This document shows positions 52,464 to 61,879 of a stretch of DNA of 64,000 bases, piece by piece. Positions within the stretch are counted from its first letter, which is position 1, and each line of letters begins with the position of its first letter. A program made the translations under genes and the position numbers. Under the pieces are notes generated by a model, which had not been told where the DNA came from, ran no database searches, and was given only the letters and a program-made list of their open reading frames with translations. This stretch comes from Chitinophagaceae bacterium UBA4857 (GTDB taxonomy: Bacteria > Bacteroidota > Bacteroidia > Chitinophagales > Chitinophagaceae): the NCBI GenBank assembly GCA_002399735.1, contig DHEF01000004.1, positions 110,010 through 174,009 of the forward strand, given 5' to 3'.

Positions 52464-54854
52464 ATGATGATAATGCGTAAAATATTTTTCTTGTTTTTTT
52501 TATTAGGTAGCATGGTGCATGCAGTAAAGGCACAACAGTTAGATGATGTGCTAAACAGGTATGCCAACGAATTTACCAATGAACGTTGTTACCTGCATTA
52601 CGATAAATCCAGCTATGGTCCCGGCGAAACCATTTGGTTTAAAGCGTATATAATGAAAGGTATTTTGCCCGCTACCGACAGTAAAAGTTTTTATGTCGAT
52701 ATTTCTGACGACAAAGGAAAACTGCTGGCGCATAATTTACTGCCCATGGTAGAGGGGGGCGCATCGGGCAATTTTGATATACCTATCACATACAAAGGAG
52801 AGTACATTCATGTAAAAGCATACACAAAATGGATGCTGAATTTTGACACAGCTTTTTTATACAACAGAGATATTAAAGTTTTAGTAGGAAGACCCGGTAA
52901 CGCCAAACCCTTACCGTCAGTAATTCCAACTATACAATTTTTTCCGGAAGGTGGTGATGCGATAAATGGGGTGGCTGCAAAAATTGCTTTTAAGGCCAAT
53001 GATCAATGGGGTAAGCCTGTTAAAGTTACCGGTACCGTTGTAAATAACACAGGTGTTAAAGTAGCCGATATTAAAACCATGCATGATGGCATGGGTTGGT
53101 TTGCGCTAACACCTAAAAATGGAGAAAAATATACGGCCAAATGGAAAGATGAAAAAGGTAAAGATTATACTACTGCCTTACCTGCAGCAAAAGCAAACGG
53201 TGTAAACTTAGCGGTTATTAGTGGTGCAGATAAACGTACTATAAATGTAACGGCTAATGCGAACGATGCTGAGAGTTTACAAAAAGTAATTATTGTTGGC
53301 ACCATGCATCAGTTTAAGGTGTTTGAAGTGGTAAAAGATATTAGTGCGGGAAGTGCCACTGCCATTGTACCTACCAGTAGCTTAATAACAGGTATTTTAA
53401 ATGTTACCGTATTTAACCAGGCGATGCAGCCGTTGGCAGAAAGAATATCTTTTGTAAATAATGACGATTATATTTTTAAACCTGATTTTAATGTAGATCA
53501 TTGGGGATTAAGCAAACGTGCACGTAATAAAATTGATATATTGGTACCGGATAGTTTAGTAGCTAATTTATCTATAGCTGTTACCGATGTAAATATTGAT
53601 AGCGATAGCAGCACGAATATTTATTCGCATTTATTACTATCCAGTGAAATAAAAGGAATGGTGTTTAAACCATCTTATTATTTTGCTAACAATAACGACA
53701 CTACTGCGCAACACCTGGACTTAGTAATGCTTACACATGGCTGGCGTAGGTTTAATTGGGAGATGGTTACTAAAAACCAGTTTCCTAAAATTAATTACCC
53801 GATGGATAGTATGTACTTAACACTATCGGGGCAGGTAATGGGTTTATCACCATCACAAATGCGTGAGGCAGGAAGTATTACCATGTTGTTACCTAATCCA
53901 AACAAAGCACCGGATATTATTAATCTGCCGTTACAATCTAATGGCATGTTTATGGATTCTTCTTTGCTATTATTTGATACTTTAAAAGTTAATTACCAGG
54001 TAGGAGTAAAAAATAAATTCGGAGATCCTGTAGTTCGTTTTATGCCGGGCTTTTTACCGCCTTTGGCAAAAACAATGGCGGCAACCGGTAAGTATAACGA
54101 ACGATTTGGCGATACAACCGGCTTGGGCCATCATTGGTTTTGGGCTGAAGAGGCCGCAAGTTTATTACGCCAGTATGAAGGTTCGTTAATGGATGAAGTA
54201 GTAGTAAAAGCAAAAGCAAAAACACGTGTACAGGAAATGGATGAAAAGTATACCAGTGGAATGTTTTCGGGTGATGGTATTCAGTTTGATTTAACCGATG
54301 AATTAAGTGCTTTCAGTGCCATGGATATTTTCCAGTTCCTTCAAGGCCGTGTTGCCGGTTTGCAAGTATCGGGTACTGGTGCAAATACCCAATTAACATG
54401 GCGTGGTGGTACTCCCGGACTTTTTTTAAATGAAATGCAGTCCGATGTATCCATGGTGTCTAGTACTCCGGTTGCCGATATTGCTTATATAAAAGTATTC
54501 CGTCCGCCGTTTATGGGTGGTTTTGGTGGTGCTAATGGTGCCATTGCTATTTATACCCGTCGTGGAGATGATGTTAAACGTGAACCCGGCAAAGGGTTGG
54601 CTTCAGGTGTTGTAAAAGGTTATCAGGCTATTAAACAATTTTACTCGCCCAACTATGCCAACTACACACCCGAAAACGATAAAAAAGACATTCGTACCAC
54701 CCTATTCTGGAATCCTCAGCTTATAACAAACGGTAAGGATAATAAAGTAAGTGTTACATTTTATAATAACGATATCAGTGAATCCTTCCGCGTAATTATT
54801 GAAGGTATTACACGAGATGGCCGCATGACAAGGATAGAACAGATTATGGAGTAA
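52464..54854 (+). CDS. Exported MG2-domain protein with C-terminal TonB-plug-like domain
   Basis: 796 residues. The signal peptide ends VHAVKAQ (true start may be the third or fourth Met). A macroglobulin MG2-like domain sits near the N-terminus (LHYDKSSYGPGETIWFKAYI, NLLPMVEGGASGNFDI). The last 250 residues contain a plug-like module: EVVVKAKAKTRVQEMDEKYT, MDIFQFLQGRVAGLQVSGTG, YIKVFRPPFMGGFGGANGAI. No beta-barrel follows, so it is not a transporter. Similar proteins are frequent in Bacteroidota and uncharacterised. They probably sit in the periplasm or outer membrane and may work with surface proteins or TonB. Confidence 0.85.
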   Translation: MMIMRKIFFLFFLLGSMVHAVKAQQLDDVLNRYANEFTNERCYLHYDKSSYGPGETIWFKAYIMKGILPATDSKSFYVDISDDKGKLLAHNLLPMVEGGASGNFDIPITYKGEYIHVKAYTKWMLNFDTAFLYNRDIKVLVGRPGNAKPLPSVIPTIQFFPEGGDAINGVAAKIAFKANDQWGKPVKVTGTVVNNTGVKVADIKTMHDGMGWFALTPKNGEKYTAKWKDEKGKDYTTALPAAKANGVNLAVISGADKRTINVTANANDAESLQKVIIVGTMHQFKVFEVVKDISAGSATAIVPTSSLITGILNVTVFNQAMQPLAERISFVNNDDYIFKPDFNVDHWGLSKRARNKIDILVPDSLVANLSIAVTDVNIDSDSSTNIYSHLLLSSEIKGMVFKPSYYFANNNDTTAQHLDLVMLTHGWRRFNWEMVTKNQFPKINYPMDSMYLTLSGQVMGLSPSQMREAGSITMLLPNPNKAPDIINLPLQSNGMFMDSSLLLFDTLKVNYQVGVKNKFGDPVVRFMPGFLPPLAKTMAATGKYNERFGDTTGLGHHWFWAEEAASLLRQYEGSLMDEVVVKAKAKTRVQEMDEKYTSGMFSGDGIQFDLTDELSAFSAMDIFQFLQGRVAGLQVSGTGANTQLTWRGGTPGLFLNEMQSDVSMVSSTPVADIAYIKVFRPPFMGGFGGANGAIAIYTRRGDDVKREPGKGLASGVVKGYQAIKQFYSPNYANYTPENDKKDIRTTLFWNPQLITNGKDNKVSVTFYNNDISESFRVIIEGITRDGRMTRIEQIME

Positions 54855-54866
54855 CATAATATTTTA

Positions 54867-54893
54867 GCCCATCGTTTTTTGATGGGCTTTTTT
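54867..54893 (+). terminator. Terminator after the MG2/plug gene
   Basis: GCCCATC, loop GTTTTTT, GATGGGC, then TTTTTT. Confidence 0.85.
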
Positions 54894-54895
54894 AT

Positions 54896-55130
54896 GTTAT
54901 CAACTGCATTGCTACTATGCCCCCAGCCCCTAAAGGGGAGTTTGGTTGCGTCGCACTCTTCAACGTCCAGTAATTCCATTGAGCATTTTACAAGTTTCCT
55001 ATTTTATCGGAAAACCTCATTGGCACATTTCCAAATTATCAAATTTTCAAATTGTTCCCTGTTGTGTCACTCACTGCATCGGTTGGTAATTCTATTCAGC
55101 ATTGTGCTGGTATCCGTTAAATATGCAATA
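54896..55130. repeat. Composite B-type repeat block
   Basis: It has TTGGTTGCGTCGCACTCTTC, AGTAATTCCATTGAGCATTT, TTATCGGAAAACCTCATTGG and GGTAATTCTATTCAGCATTG. It resembles 47.9 and 61.1 kb. No gene between 54855 and 55304. Confidence 0.6.
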
Positions 55131-55304
55131 ACCTATATTGCCTAAAGTATTTGCTGTCAAAGTATTCATTATTTTAATCTAAGTTTAATGTAGTACTAAT
55201 CTGACATATACTGTAGTATAGCCCTTTTTAATTTTTACTTTTCCTTTTTAATTCACAATCAGACACCCCAATACTTTTCACACTTCTGTTTGGCTATTTA
55301 CTTT

Positions 55305-55312
55305 TATTTTTG
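55305..55312 (+). promoter_or_regulatory. Candidate -7 box for the MGH1-like gene
   Basis: TATTTTTG matches TAnnTTTG. It lies inside the 5' extension of the longest open frame, which supports the shorter start at 55349. Confidence 0.4.
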
Positions 55313-55348
55313 CCTTTTGTAACCAAACCACCTTGGAGACCTTTTTCC

Positions 55349-58036
55349 ATGATGACAGCAGAACACCAACGTTTGGCAGTAAACGCCAAAAAAGCAATTC
55401 CTCTGGCTCAGTGGGGGCCATACTTAAGCGAGAGGCAGTGGGGTACCGTACGTGAAGATTATAGTGCTCATGGCGACGCATGGCATTACTTTCCATTTGA
55501 ACATGCTCATTGCCGTAGTTATTTATGGGGCGAAGACGGCCTGGCCGGTATCTCAGACTATTTTGGAAATATTTGTTTTGCTATTTCATTATGGAATGGT
55601 AAAGACGAAATTTTAAAAGAACGGTTATTTGGTTTAGCTAATCCCCAAGGTAACCACGGCGAAGATGTAAAGGAACTGTATTATTACCTTGATAATATAC
55701 CTACGCACTATTACATGGAATATCTGTATAAATATCCACAACAGGCATTTCCATACCAGGAATTACGTGACAAAAACAGAGAGAAAAGCAGAGACGAACC
55801 TGAGTATGAAATACTGGATACCGAAGTGTTTAAACAGAATGAGTACTTCGATGTTAAAGTAACATATGCCAAACAATCAGCCGAAGATATTTTTATAAAA
55901 ATTGATATAACCAACAGGTATACCAAAGCAGCCGAAATAACATTACTGCCCACTGTTTGGTTTTACAACCGTTGGCAAAGAGGTAACTTTAAACAAAAGC
56001 CTTCCATTACAACGTTAGATAAAACATCGGTTAAGTTAACGCATGAAAGAATGGAAGACTATTTCTTTTACTTTCAACCTGCCGATAAAACGCTGTTTAC
56101 CGAAAACGAAACGAATAAAGAAATTGTAACGGGCCAACCCAACGAAAGTATTTATACAAAAGATGCTTTTAATACGGCTATTATAAAAGGCGAGAACTTA
56201 AATGCATTAACAAAGAAAAAATCGGGTACCAAGTTTTCGCCGGTATATAAAGTGAAGGTAGAAGGTGGCGCTACCACCACCGTTTATTGCAGGTTAACCA
56301 ACAAACAAACCGATAAACCTTTTCCGCAAAACTTTGCGTACGTTTTTAACTTGCGTAAAAAAGAAGCTGATGATTTTTATGCGGCTATTTTGCCCAAAGA
56401 TGTAAATGAAGATAAAGCGAATATACAAAGGCAGGCGTTGGCCGGTATTTTGTGGAGCAAACAATACTATCACTTTGATGTAGAAGAATGGTTGACAGAA
56501 AGCGATGGTATTACACCCGTTAGCCAATCGAAAATGACGGGCCGTAATAACGACTGGAAACACCTTAAAAATCAGGATATTATTTTAATGCCCGATAAGT
56601 GGGAATATCCCTGGTATGCGGCATGGGATCTGGCTTTTCAATGTATTCCCATGGCAGTAGTAGATCCTACTTTTGCTAAACACCAGTTATTGCTGGTAAT
56701 GCGTGAGTGGTACATGAAACCAGATGGACAATTACCCGCCTATGAATGGAATTTTAGTGATGTAAACCCTCCGGTACAAGCCTGGGCTGCCATGAAAATT
56801 TACAACATTGAAAAGAAACAAAAAGGCAGGGGCGATGTTGATTTTTTAAAGAAGGTATTTCATAAACTGCTTATCAATTTTACGTGGTGGATTAACCGTA
56901 AAGACGTAAACGGTAATAATATATTTGAAGGTGGCTTTTTGGGGCTGGATAATATTGGGGTATTTAACCGCAGTTTTCATTTTCCCGGTGAAATACAATT
57001 AGAGCAAGCCGATGGCACCAGTTGGATGGGAACCTATGCGTTGGACATGATGGATATTGCTATTGAAATAGCGGTGCATGACAGCTCGTTTGAAGATACA
57101 GCTACTAAGTTTTTTGAACACTTTGTGCTCATTGCCGAATCGTTAAACGAACATGGCTTATGGAACGAAGAGGACCGTTTCTTTTACGATGTATTGTGCG
57201 TAACGGGCGCCGAGCCTGTACCATTACGTATTCAATCAGTAGTGGGTATTTCGCCTTTATATGCCGTATCAACCATTAGCAAAGAAAAACTGGATAAACT
57301 ACCCGATTTTAAAAAACGTATTACCTGGTTTGAAGATTTCAGAAAAAAGAATAACAAGTTCTGGCCAAATGAAGAACGCAGTGAGGATGAAGAAATATTG
57401 TTATCATTAATACAGAAAGACCGATTGATTGATTTGTTACAACGTTTATTGGATGAGGATGGGTTTTTATCTCCCGGTGGTATAAGGGCATTGTCAAAAT
57501 ACCACGAGCAAAACCCTTACTCAGTAATGGTGGATAATAACACGTATAGCATTCGTTACGATCCGGGCGACTCTACTTCTGATATGTTTGGTGGCAATAG
57601 TAACTGGCGTGGTCCTGTTTGGATGCCGATTAACTTTATCATCATTCGTTCCATTATGAAATATGGCGTGTTTTATGGCGATAGTTTACAAGTAGAATAT
57701 CCAACAGGTTCGGGTAATAAACTAAACCTGCAACAGGTTGCCAAAGAATTATCTAAAAGAGTGGTAAGCATATTTGAACGTGATGGCGAAAATGGCCGTC
57801 GTTTGTTTGGTGACTATAATTGGTTTTACAATCAGTCAGGTAACCAGCACCTGATAAATTACTTTGAATATTTTCATGGTGACAGCGGCCGTGGCCTTGG
57901 TGCATCGCACCAAACTGGTTGGACCGCCCTGGTAGCCGAACTTATTAGCGAATACGATGACCGTGATGGTGGCGTAAGATTGGATGATGAAGTGGTGCCG
58001 AATGAAGCATCGCTGGGTTATATTGGAGATATTTAG
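55349..58036 (+). CDS. MGH1-like / GH63-type glucosidase
   Basis: About 895 residues from the Met at 55349 (MMTAEHQRLAVNAKKAIPLA). The open frame runs to 55310 but that part overlaps the promoter box. The N-terminal beta-sandwich starts WGPYLSERQWGTVREDYSAH. The C-terminal alpha/alpha barrel carries the acidic pair regions typical of GH63: PWYAAWDLAFQCIPMAVVDP, LPAYEWNFSDVNPPVQAWAA and GNSNWRGPVWMPINFIIIRS. GH63 members cleave alpha-glucosides (mannosyl-oligosaccharide glucosidase, or glucosylglycerate/mannosylglycerate hydrolases in bacteria). No signal peptide is visible, so it is cytoplasmic. The substrate is unknown. Confidence 0.88.
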   Translation: MMTAEHQRLAVNAKKAIPLAQWGPYLSERQWGTVREDYSAHGDAWHYFPFEHAHCRSYLWGEDGLAGISDYFGNICFAISLWNGKDEILKERLFGLANPQGNHGEDVKELYYYLDNIPTHYYMEYLYKYPQQAFPYQELRDKNREKSRDEPEYEILDTEVFKQNEYFDVKVTYAKQSAEDIFIKIDITNRYTKAAEITLLPTVWFYNRWQRGNFKQKPSITTLDKTSVKLTHERMEDYFFYFQPADKTLFTENETNKEIVTGQPNESIYTKDAFNTAIIKGENLNALTKKKSGTKFSPVYKVKVEGGATTTVYCRLTNKQTDKPFPQNFAYVFNLRKKEADDFYAAILPKDVNEDKANIQRQALAGILWSKQYYHFDVEEWLTESDGITPVSQSKMTGRNNDWKHLKNQDIILMPDKWEYPWYAAWDLAFQCIPMAVVDPTFAKHQLLLVMREWYMKPDGQLPAYEWNFSDVNPPVQAWAAMKIYNIEKKQKGRGDVDFLKKVFHKLLINFTWWINRKDVNGNNIFEGGFLGLDNIGVFNRSFHFPGEIQLEQADGTSWMGTYALDMMDIAIEIAVHDSSFEDTATKFFEHFVLIAESLNEHGLWNEEDRFFYDVLCVTGAEPVPLRIQSVVGISPLYAVSTISKEKLDKLPDFKKRITWFEDFRKKNNKFWPNEERSEDEEILLSLIQKDRLIDLLQRLLDEDGFLSPGGIRALSKYHEQNPYSVMVDNNTYSIRYDPGDSTSDMFGGNSNWRGPVWMPINFIIIRSIMKYGVFYGDSLQVEYPTGSGNKLNLQQVAKELSKRVVSIFERDGENGRRLFGDYNWFYNQSGNQHLINYFEYFHGDSGRGLGASHQTGWTALVAELISEYDDRDGGVRLDDEVVPNEASLGYIGDI

Positions 58037-58059
58037 TTAATAGTTCATTGTTAATGGTT

Positions 58060-58305
58060 AATAGTAGAGATGCCATGCTGGCGTCTCTTACGTATTTTAA
58101 CCACAGAGTTAAAGGAGTTTTATCACAGAGGTACACGGAGTTTTTTATAGCAGTTTATTGGTGCAACTCTGTGCAGACCCTCTGTGCAACTCGGTGGTTA
58201 AACTATTTTCCATTTATGCAGAAAACCTGCACATTGCTCAATAGAATTACTGCAGTACAAGAGTGCGACGCAAGGGGCGTTGATAGTAGTACTGCAGCTG
58301 ACAAA
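58060..58305. repeat. CACAGAG and B-type composite repeat
   Basis: It holds GAGATGCCATGCTGGCGTCT (hairpin), CCACAGAGTTAAAGGAG, CACAGAGGTACACGGAG, GCACATTGCTCAATAGAATT and AGTACAAGAGTGCGACGC. Non-coding. Confidence 0.7.
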
Positions 58306-58309
58306 ACAA

Positions 58310-58343
58310 AAAAATAGATCTCCGAAAAGAGATCTATTTTTTG
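58310..58343. terminator. Bidirectional terminator between the MGH1-like and AraC genes
   Basis: AAAAAATAGATCTC, loop CGAAAA, GAGATCTATTTTTT: T-runs on both strands fit termination from either side. Confidence 0.88.
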
Positions 58344-58371
58344 TTAGGGCAAGCGGTTTCTCATTTTTTTA

Positions 58372-59301
58372 TTAAGCTCTAAAAGAATTTTGATAAGTGC
58401 CGGGTGTAACACCTTCCGTTTTTTTAAATAATCGTACAAAATAATTTACATCAGAAAAGCCACATTGCAGGCCGACATCCGTAATACTATTGCTGTCGTT
58501 AGCCAGTAATTGTTTGGCAAGTTTTATTCTTTCTCTGTTGATGTATTCAAGTGGGGTAATACCAAACTGCTCCTTAAACCATTTAAAAAACATATTGCGG
58601 CTTAAGTAAGCTTTGCGGCTAAGTACATCAACCGAAATTTTATCGGTTAAATTATCATGTATATAATGCAATACATAATGCAGGCGACTATGATTGGTGT
58701 TAGCGCTTGCTTCTGATTCTATTTGTAATAAATGCTGGCTTTGTACCAGGCGTATTAATAATTCTTTCAAGCTTAAATCGGCAAAAATGTTTTTAGCAGT
58801 ATCGGCACTGCTGCATACACGAATAAGTTTGTTAATCAAATCTGCAATCTCCGTATCGTTGGCAAAATGATATTGGTTAAACTGCAACTTCCAATCGGTG
58901 CCGCTTGTTTTTTCTTCAGTATTGTAATACGTGTTTAAATATTGCAAGGTGTTGTTAATGTAACTTCCATCAACAGCCAAGGCAATACATTGCGATGGTG
59001 TGTCGTTGCTTGCTTCCGGAAAATCAATCACCATGGTTTCATTAGCCGGTATAATAACCGATTCGCCAGGCAGATATTCAAATTCAGGTTTATCGTACAA
59101 ATGCATTATTTTTTTGCCACGCACCATACTGGTTATAACAAAGTCGTTAAAAGTAAGGGGTAGCCTGTAAGTTTGCTGGTAACATTCAAATACATTTAAC
59201 TCACAGTTATCCAGGTTAAACACACGCCTGTTTTCCACCAAGGTATCCAGTTTGTCAGGATGCGTTAAATCTATTTTTCGCAAAAAGTTTCGTACCGGCA
59301 C
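58372..59301 (-). CDS. AraC-family regulator divergent from aldehyde dehydrogenase
   Basis: 309 residues. The N-terminal effector-type domain is of the AraC_N (cupin-like) kind: GKKIMHLYDKPEFEYLPGES, VIIPANETMVIDFPE. The C-terminal HTH has SVDVLSRKAYLSRNMFFKWF and GLQCGFSDVNYFVRLFKKTE GVTPGTY (in two parts). It is transcribed away from the aldehyde dehydrogenase gene, and the 160-base gap holds three TACAAT direct repeats. The AraC + aldehyde dehydrogenase + DUF779 grouping is common, so it likely activates the dehydrogenase in response to an alcohol or aldehyde. Confidence 0.93.
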   Translation of the reverse strand: MPVRNFLRKIDLTHPDKLDTLVENRRVFNLDNCELNVFECYQQTYRLPLTFNDFVITSMVRGKKIMHLYDKPEFEYLPGESVIIPANETMVIDFPEASNDTPSQCIALAVDGSYINNTLQYLNTYYNTEEKTSGTDWKLQFNQYHFANDTEIADLINKLIRVCSSADTAKNIFADLSLKELLIRLVQSQHLLQIESEASANTNHSRLHYVLHYIHDNLTDKISVDVLSRKAYLSRNMFFKWFKEQFGITPLEYINRERIKLAKQLLANDSNSITDVGLQCGFSDVNYFVRLFKKTEGVTPGTYQNSFRA

Positions 59302-59354
59302 AGGCGTAAATATTAGGTGAAATAATACAATGTTAAGTTACTGCTATTAATTAG

Positions 59355-59399
59355 TACAATCATCACCGGGGGTACAATCGTACTACAAGTAAATACAAT
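59355..59399. promoter_or_regulatory. Three TACAAT direct repeats in the divergent AraC/aldehyde dehydrogenase gap
   Basis: TACAAT starts at 59355, 59373 and 59394 (spacings 18 and 21 bases), and the first two lie inside GTACAATC. Direct repeats about two helical turns apart are typical AraC-family operators. Confidence 0.5.
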
Positions 59400-59468
59400 T
59401 ATGCGTAGGTTTTGTTGATATAAAATGAAAATTAGCGTATTGTTTAACGATTAAAAATTAGCTTGACC

Positions 59469-61001
59469 ATGAGTACTACTACAGCAGCTGCACCTGCTTC
59501 AAGTGCAGTTAAACGTCCTTCTTTTAAAGAAAAATACGAACATTACATTGACGGTGAATGGGTTGCACCGGACAGCGGTGAATACTTTGATAATATTTCT
59601 CCCCTTGATGGCAAAGCCTTTACCAAGGCGGCCCGCGGTAATGCCAAAGATGTAGATAAAGCTATTGATGCAGCGCAAGAGGCATTTAAAACCTGGGGTA
59701 AATCATCGGCCGCATCCCGTAGTAATGTGTTACTAAAAATTGCACAATTAATAGAAGATAACCTGGAATATTTGGCAGCGGTTGAAACCATTGATAATGG
59801 TAAAGCCATTCGTGAAACACGTGCAGCCGATTTACCCTTGGTTATAGATCATTTCCGGTATTTTGCCGGCGTTATACGCAGTGAGGAAGGAACCGTGAGT
59901 GAACATGATGAAACAACGGTGAGTATTAATTTACATGAACCTATTGGTGTGGTGGGGCAGATTATTCCATGGAATTTTCCGTTGTTAATGGCCACCTGGA
60001 AAATTGCACCGGCACTGGCTGCAGGTTGTACTATTGTAGTAAAACCGGCCGAGCAAACACCAACCAGTATTATGGTATTAATGGAACTGGTTGGTCATTT
60101 ATTACCCAAAGGTGTTTTAAATATTGTTACAGGTTTTGGTGTAGAAGCTGGCAAACCCCTGGCATCATCGCCACGTATCAATAAAGTGGCTTTCACCGGC
60201 GAAACAACAACGGGGCGTTTAATTATGCAATACGCATCCGAAAATTTAATTCCGGTGACGATGGAGTTAGGTGGTAAAAGTCCCAATATATTTTTTGAAA
60301 GTGTGGCCGATGCCGACGATGATTTTTTTGATAAAGCGGTAGAAGGAGCGGTAATGTTTGCGCTAAACAGTGGCGAAATTTGTACCTGCCCCAGTCGTAT
60401 TTTAGTACACGAAAATATTTACGACAAATTTATACAACGTGTTATACAGCGCACCCAAGCTATTAAATTAGGTAATCCGTTAGATGGAACAGTAATGATG
60501 GGTGCACAGGCCTCCGAAGATCAGTATAAAAAAATACTAAGCTATTTAGATATTGGTAAACAAGAAGGTGCCGAAGTATTAACCGGTGGTGAAGCCTTTC
60601 ATCAAAACAGTGGTTTAGAGCATGGTTATTATATACAACCAACCATTTTTAAGGGCCATAATAAAATGCGAATTTTCCAGGAAGAAATTTTTGGTCCTGT
60701 TGTTGCTGTAACAACTTTTAAAACCACCGAAGAAGCAATTGCCATTGCCAATGATACTTTGTATGGCTTGGGTGCTGGTGTGTGGACACGTGATGCGCAT
60801 GAGCTATATCAGGTGCCGAGGGCTATACAAGCCGGACGTGTGTGGGTTAATAACTACCATGCATATCCTGCGCATGCACCGTTTGGAGGTTACAAAAAAT
60901 CGGGCTTTGGCCGCGAAACACATAAAATGATGTTGAATCATTATCGCCAGACAAAAAATATGCTTATATCATATAGCAAACAAAAACTTGGTTTTTTTTA
61001 A
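59469..61001 (+). CDS. NAD-dependent aldehyde dehydrogenase (ExaC/AcoD-like)
   Basis: 510 residues from the ATG (MSTTTAAAPASS); the TTG two codons earlier is less likely. The Rossmann part has PWNFPLLMATWKIAPALAAG and FTGETTTG. The active site is VTMELGGKSPNI (general base Glu) and FALNSGEICTCPSR with catalytic Cys305. The CTCPSR form is typical of the ExaC/acetaldehyde dehydrogenase II group. It oxidises aldehydes to acids with NAD(P)+. The gene is divergent from the AraC regulator and is followed, after a terminator and a 380-base gap, by DUF779. Confidence 0.95.
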   Translation: MSTTTAAAPASSAVKRPSFKEKYEHYIDGEWVAPDSGEYFDNISPLDGKAFTKAARGNAKDVDKAIDAAQEAFKTWGKSSAASRSNVLLKIAQLIEDNLEYLAAVETIDNGKAIRETRAADLPLVIDHFRYFAGVIRSEEGTVSEHDETTVSINLHEPIGVVGQIIPWNFPLLMATWKIAPALAAGCTIVVKPAEQTPTSIMVLMELVGHLLPKGVLNIVTGFGVEAGKPLASSPRINKVAFTGETTTGRLIMQYASENLIPVTMELGGKSPNIFFESVADADDDFFDKAVEGAVMFALNSGEICTCPSRILVHENIYDKFIQRVIQRTQAIKLGNPLDGTVMMGAQASEDQYKKILSYLDIGKQEGAEVLTGGEAFHQNSGLEHGYYIQPTIFKGHNKMRIFQEEIFGPVVAVTTFKTTEEAIAIANDTLYGLGAGVWTRDAHELYQVPRAIQAGRVWVNNYHAYPAHAPFGGYKKSGFGRETHKMMLNHYRQTKNMLISYSKQKLGFF

Positions 61002-61020
61002 GGCAAGGCAAGCAATGTTA

Positions 61021-61056
61021 AAAAACAAAACGGTGGCGTAAGCCACTGTTTTTTGT
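61021..61056 (+). terminator. Terminator after aldehyde dehydrogenase
   Basis: CGGTGGC, loop GTAA, GCCACTG, flanked by A- and T-runs ending GTTTTTTTAT. Confidence 0.82.
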
Positions 61057-61069
61057 TTTTTTATTTAGT

Positions 61070-61378
61070 CAACAGCATTACTACTATCATCATCTGTTGT
61101 GTCACTCACTTGTGCTGCAACAATTCTATTGGCCATTTTGCAGTACCCCGTATTTTAATCGGGGCCGTTCGGTAATTCTATTCAGCATTGTGCAGGTTTT
61201 CTTTACGGATGCAAAGAAATTGTATCACAGAGTTGCTCAGAGGGTTTGCACAGAGGTACACAGAGAGCAACATCAGAACTCTGTGTACCTCTGTGATTAA
61301 ACTCCAATAAACTCTGTGGTAAAAAACAAAAGAGACGCCAGCATGGCGTCTCTACAATTAACAAATAACAATTAATTC
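61070..61378. repeat. Composite repeat block (A/B edge, CACAGAG, hairpin)
   Basis: GTCAACAGCATTACTACTAT, CATCATCTGTTGTGTCACTC, CAACAATTCTATTGGCCA, ACCCCGTATTTTAATCGGGG, CACAGAGGTACACAGAGAG, then AGAGACGCCAG and CATGGCGTCTCT. It ends two bases before the DUF779 gene, so it also serves as that gene's leader. It explains the whole gap. Confidence 0.75.
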
Positions 61379-61380
61379 AA

Positions 61381-61755
61381 ATGATAAAAAGAATTCTCGC
61401 CACCCAAGCCGCATTAGATTTAATTGAAAAATTAAAAAGCACCAATGGTCCGTTAATGTTTCATCAGAGTGGTGGTTGTTGCGATGGTAGCCAACCTATG
61501 TGTTACCCGGAAGGTGAGTTTAAAATTGGTGGTAATGATATATGTTTAGGCGAAATAGAAGGCTGTAAATTTTATATGCATGCTGATCAGTTTGAATACT
61601 GGAAACATACCCAATTGACATTGGATGTTACTGCGGGCAGGGGCAGTAGTTTTTCGCTGGAAATTCCTTTGGGTGTAAGGTTTTTTATACAGTCAAAAGT
61701 TTTTACTGACAGCGAATTGGAACAGTTAGAACCGTTGCTAAGCGTAGACGAATAA
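61381..61755 (+). CDS. DUF779 protein
   Basis: 124 residues. The family motif is MFHQSGGCCDGSQPMCYPEG, followed by GNDICLGEIEGCKFYMHADQ and ITLDVTAGRGSSFSLE-like text (LTLDVTAGRGSSFSLEIPLG). The four cysteines and aspartates suggest a metal- or aldehyde-binding pocket, but no activity is established. DUF779 genes nearly always sit beside acetaldehyde-type dehydrogenases, as here. A repeat block with a hairpin occupies the leader, so it may be expressed separately from the dehydrogenase. Confidence 0.92.
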   Translation: MIKRILATQAALDLIEKLKSTNGPLMFHQSGGCCDGSQPMCYPEGEFKIGGNDICLGEIEGCKFYMHADQFEYWKHTQLTLDVTAGRGSSFSLEIPLGVRFFIQSKVFTDSELEQLEPLLSVDE

Positions 61756-61879
61756 TATTATCTGGGAATTTTATGGGAAGTTGCCAGTAATTATTAACTG
61801 GGCAACCCGTCTTGTGGAGGTGCGAAAATATTTGCAAGTAATAGAAATGTTAACAATGGGCGGGTACTGGCTATGCAGT

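Noticed and set aside
55310..55348. Extended N-terminus of the MGH1-like protein
   Set aside because: The extension overlaps a TATTTTTG promoter box and does not resemble the family start; the Met at 55349 is preferred.
58060..61378. CACAGAG runs as a CRISPR array
   Set aside because: Units are irregular in spacing, occur in both orientations and have no unique spacers of constant length; no cas genes are seen.
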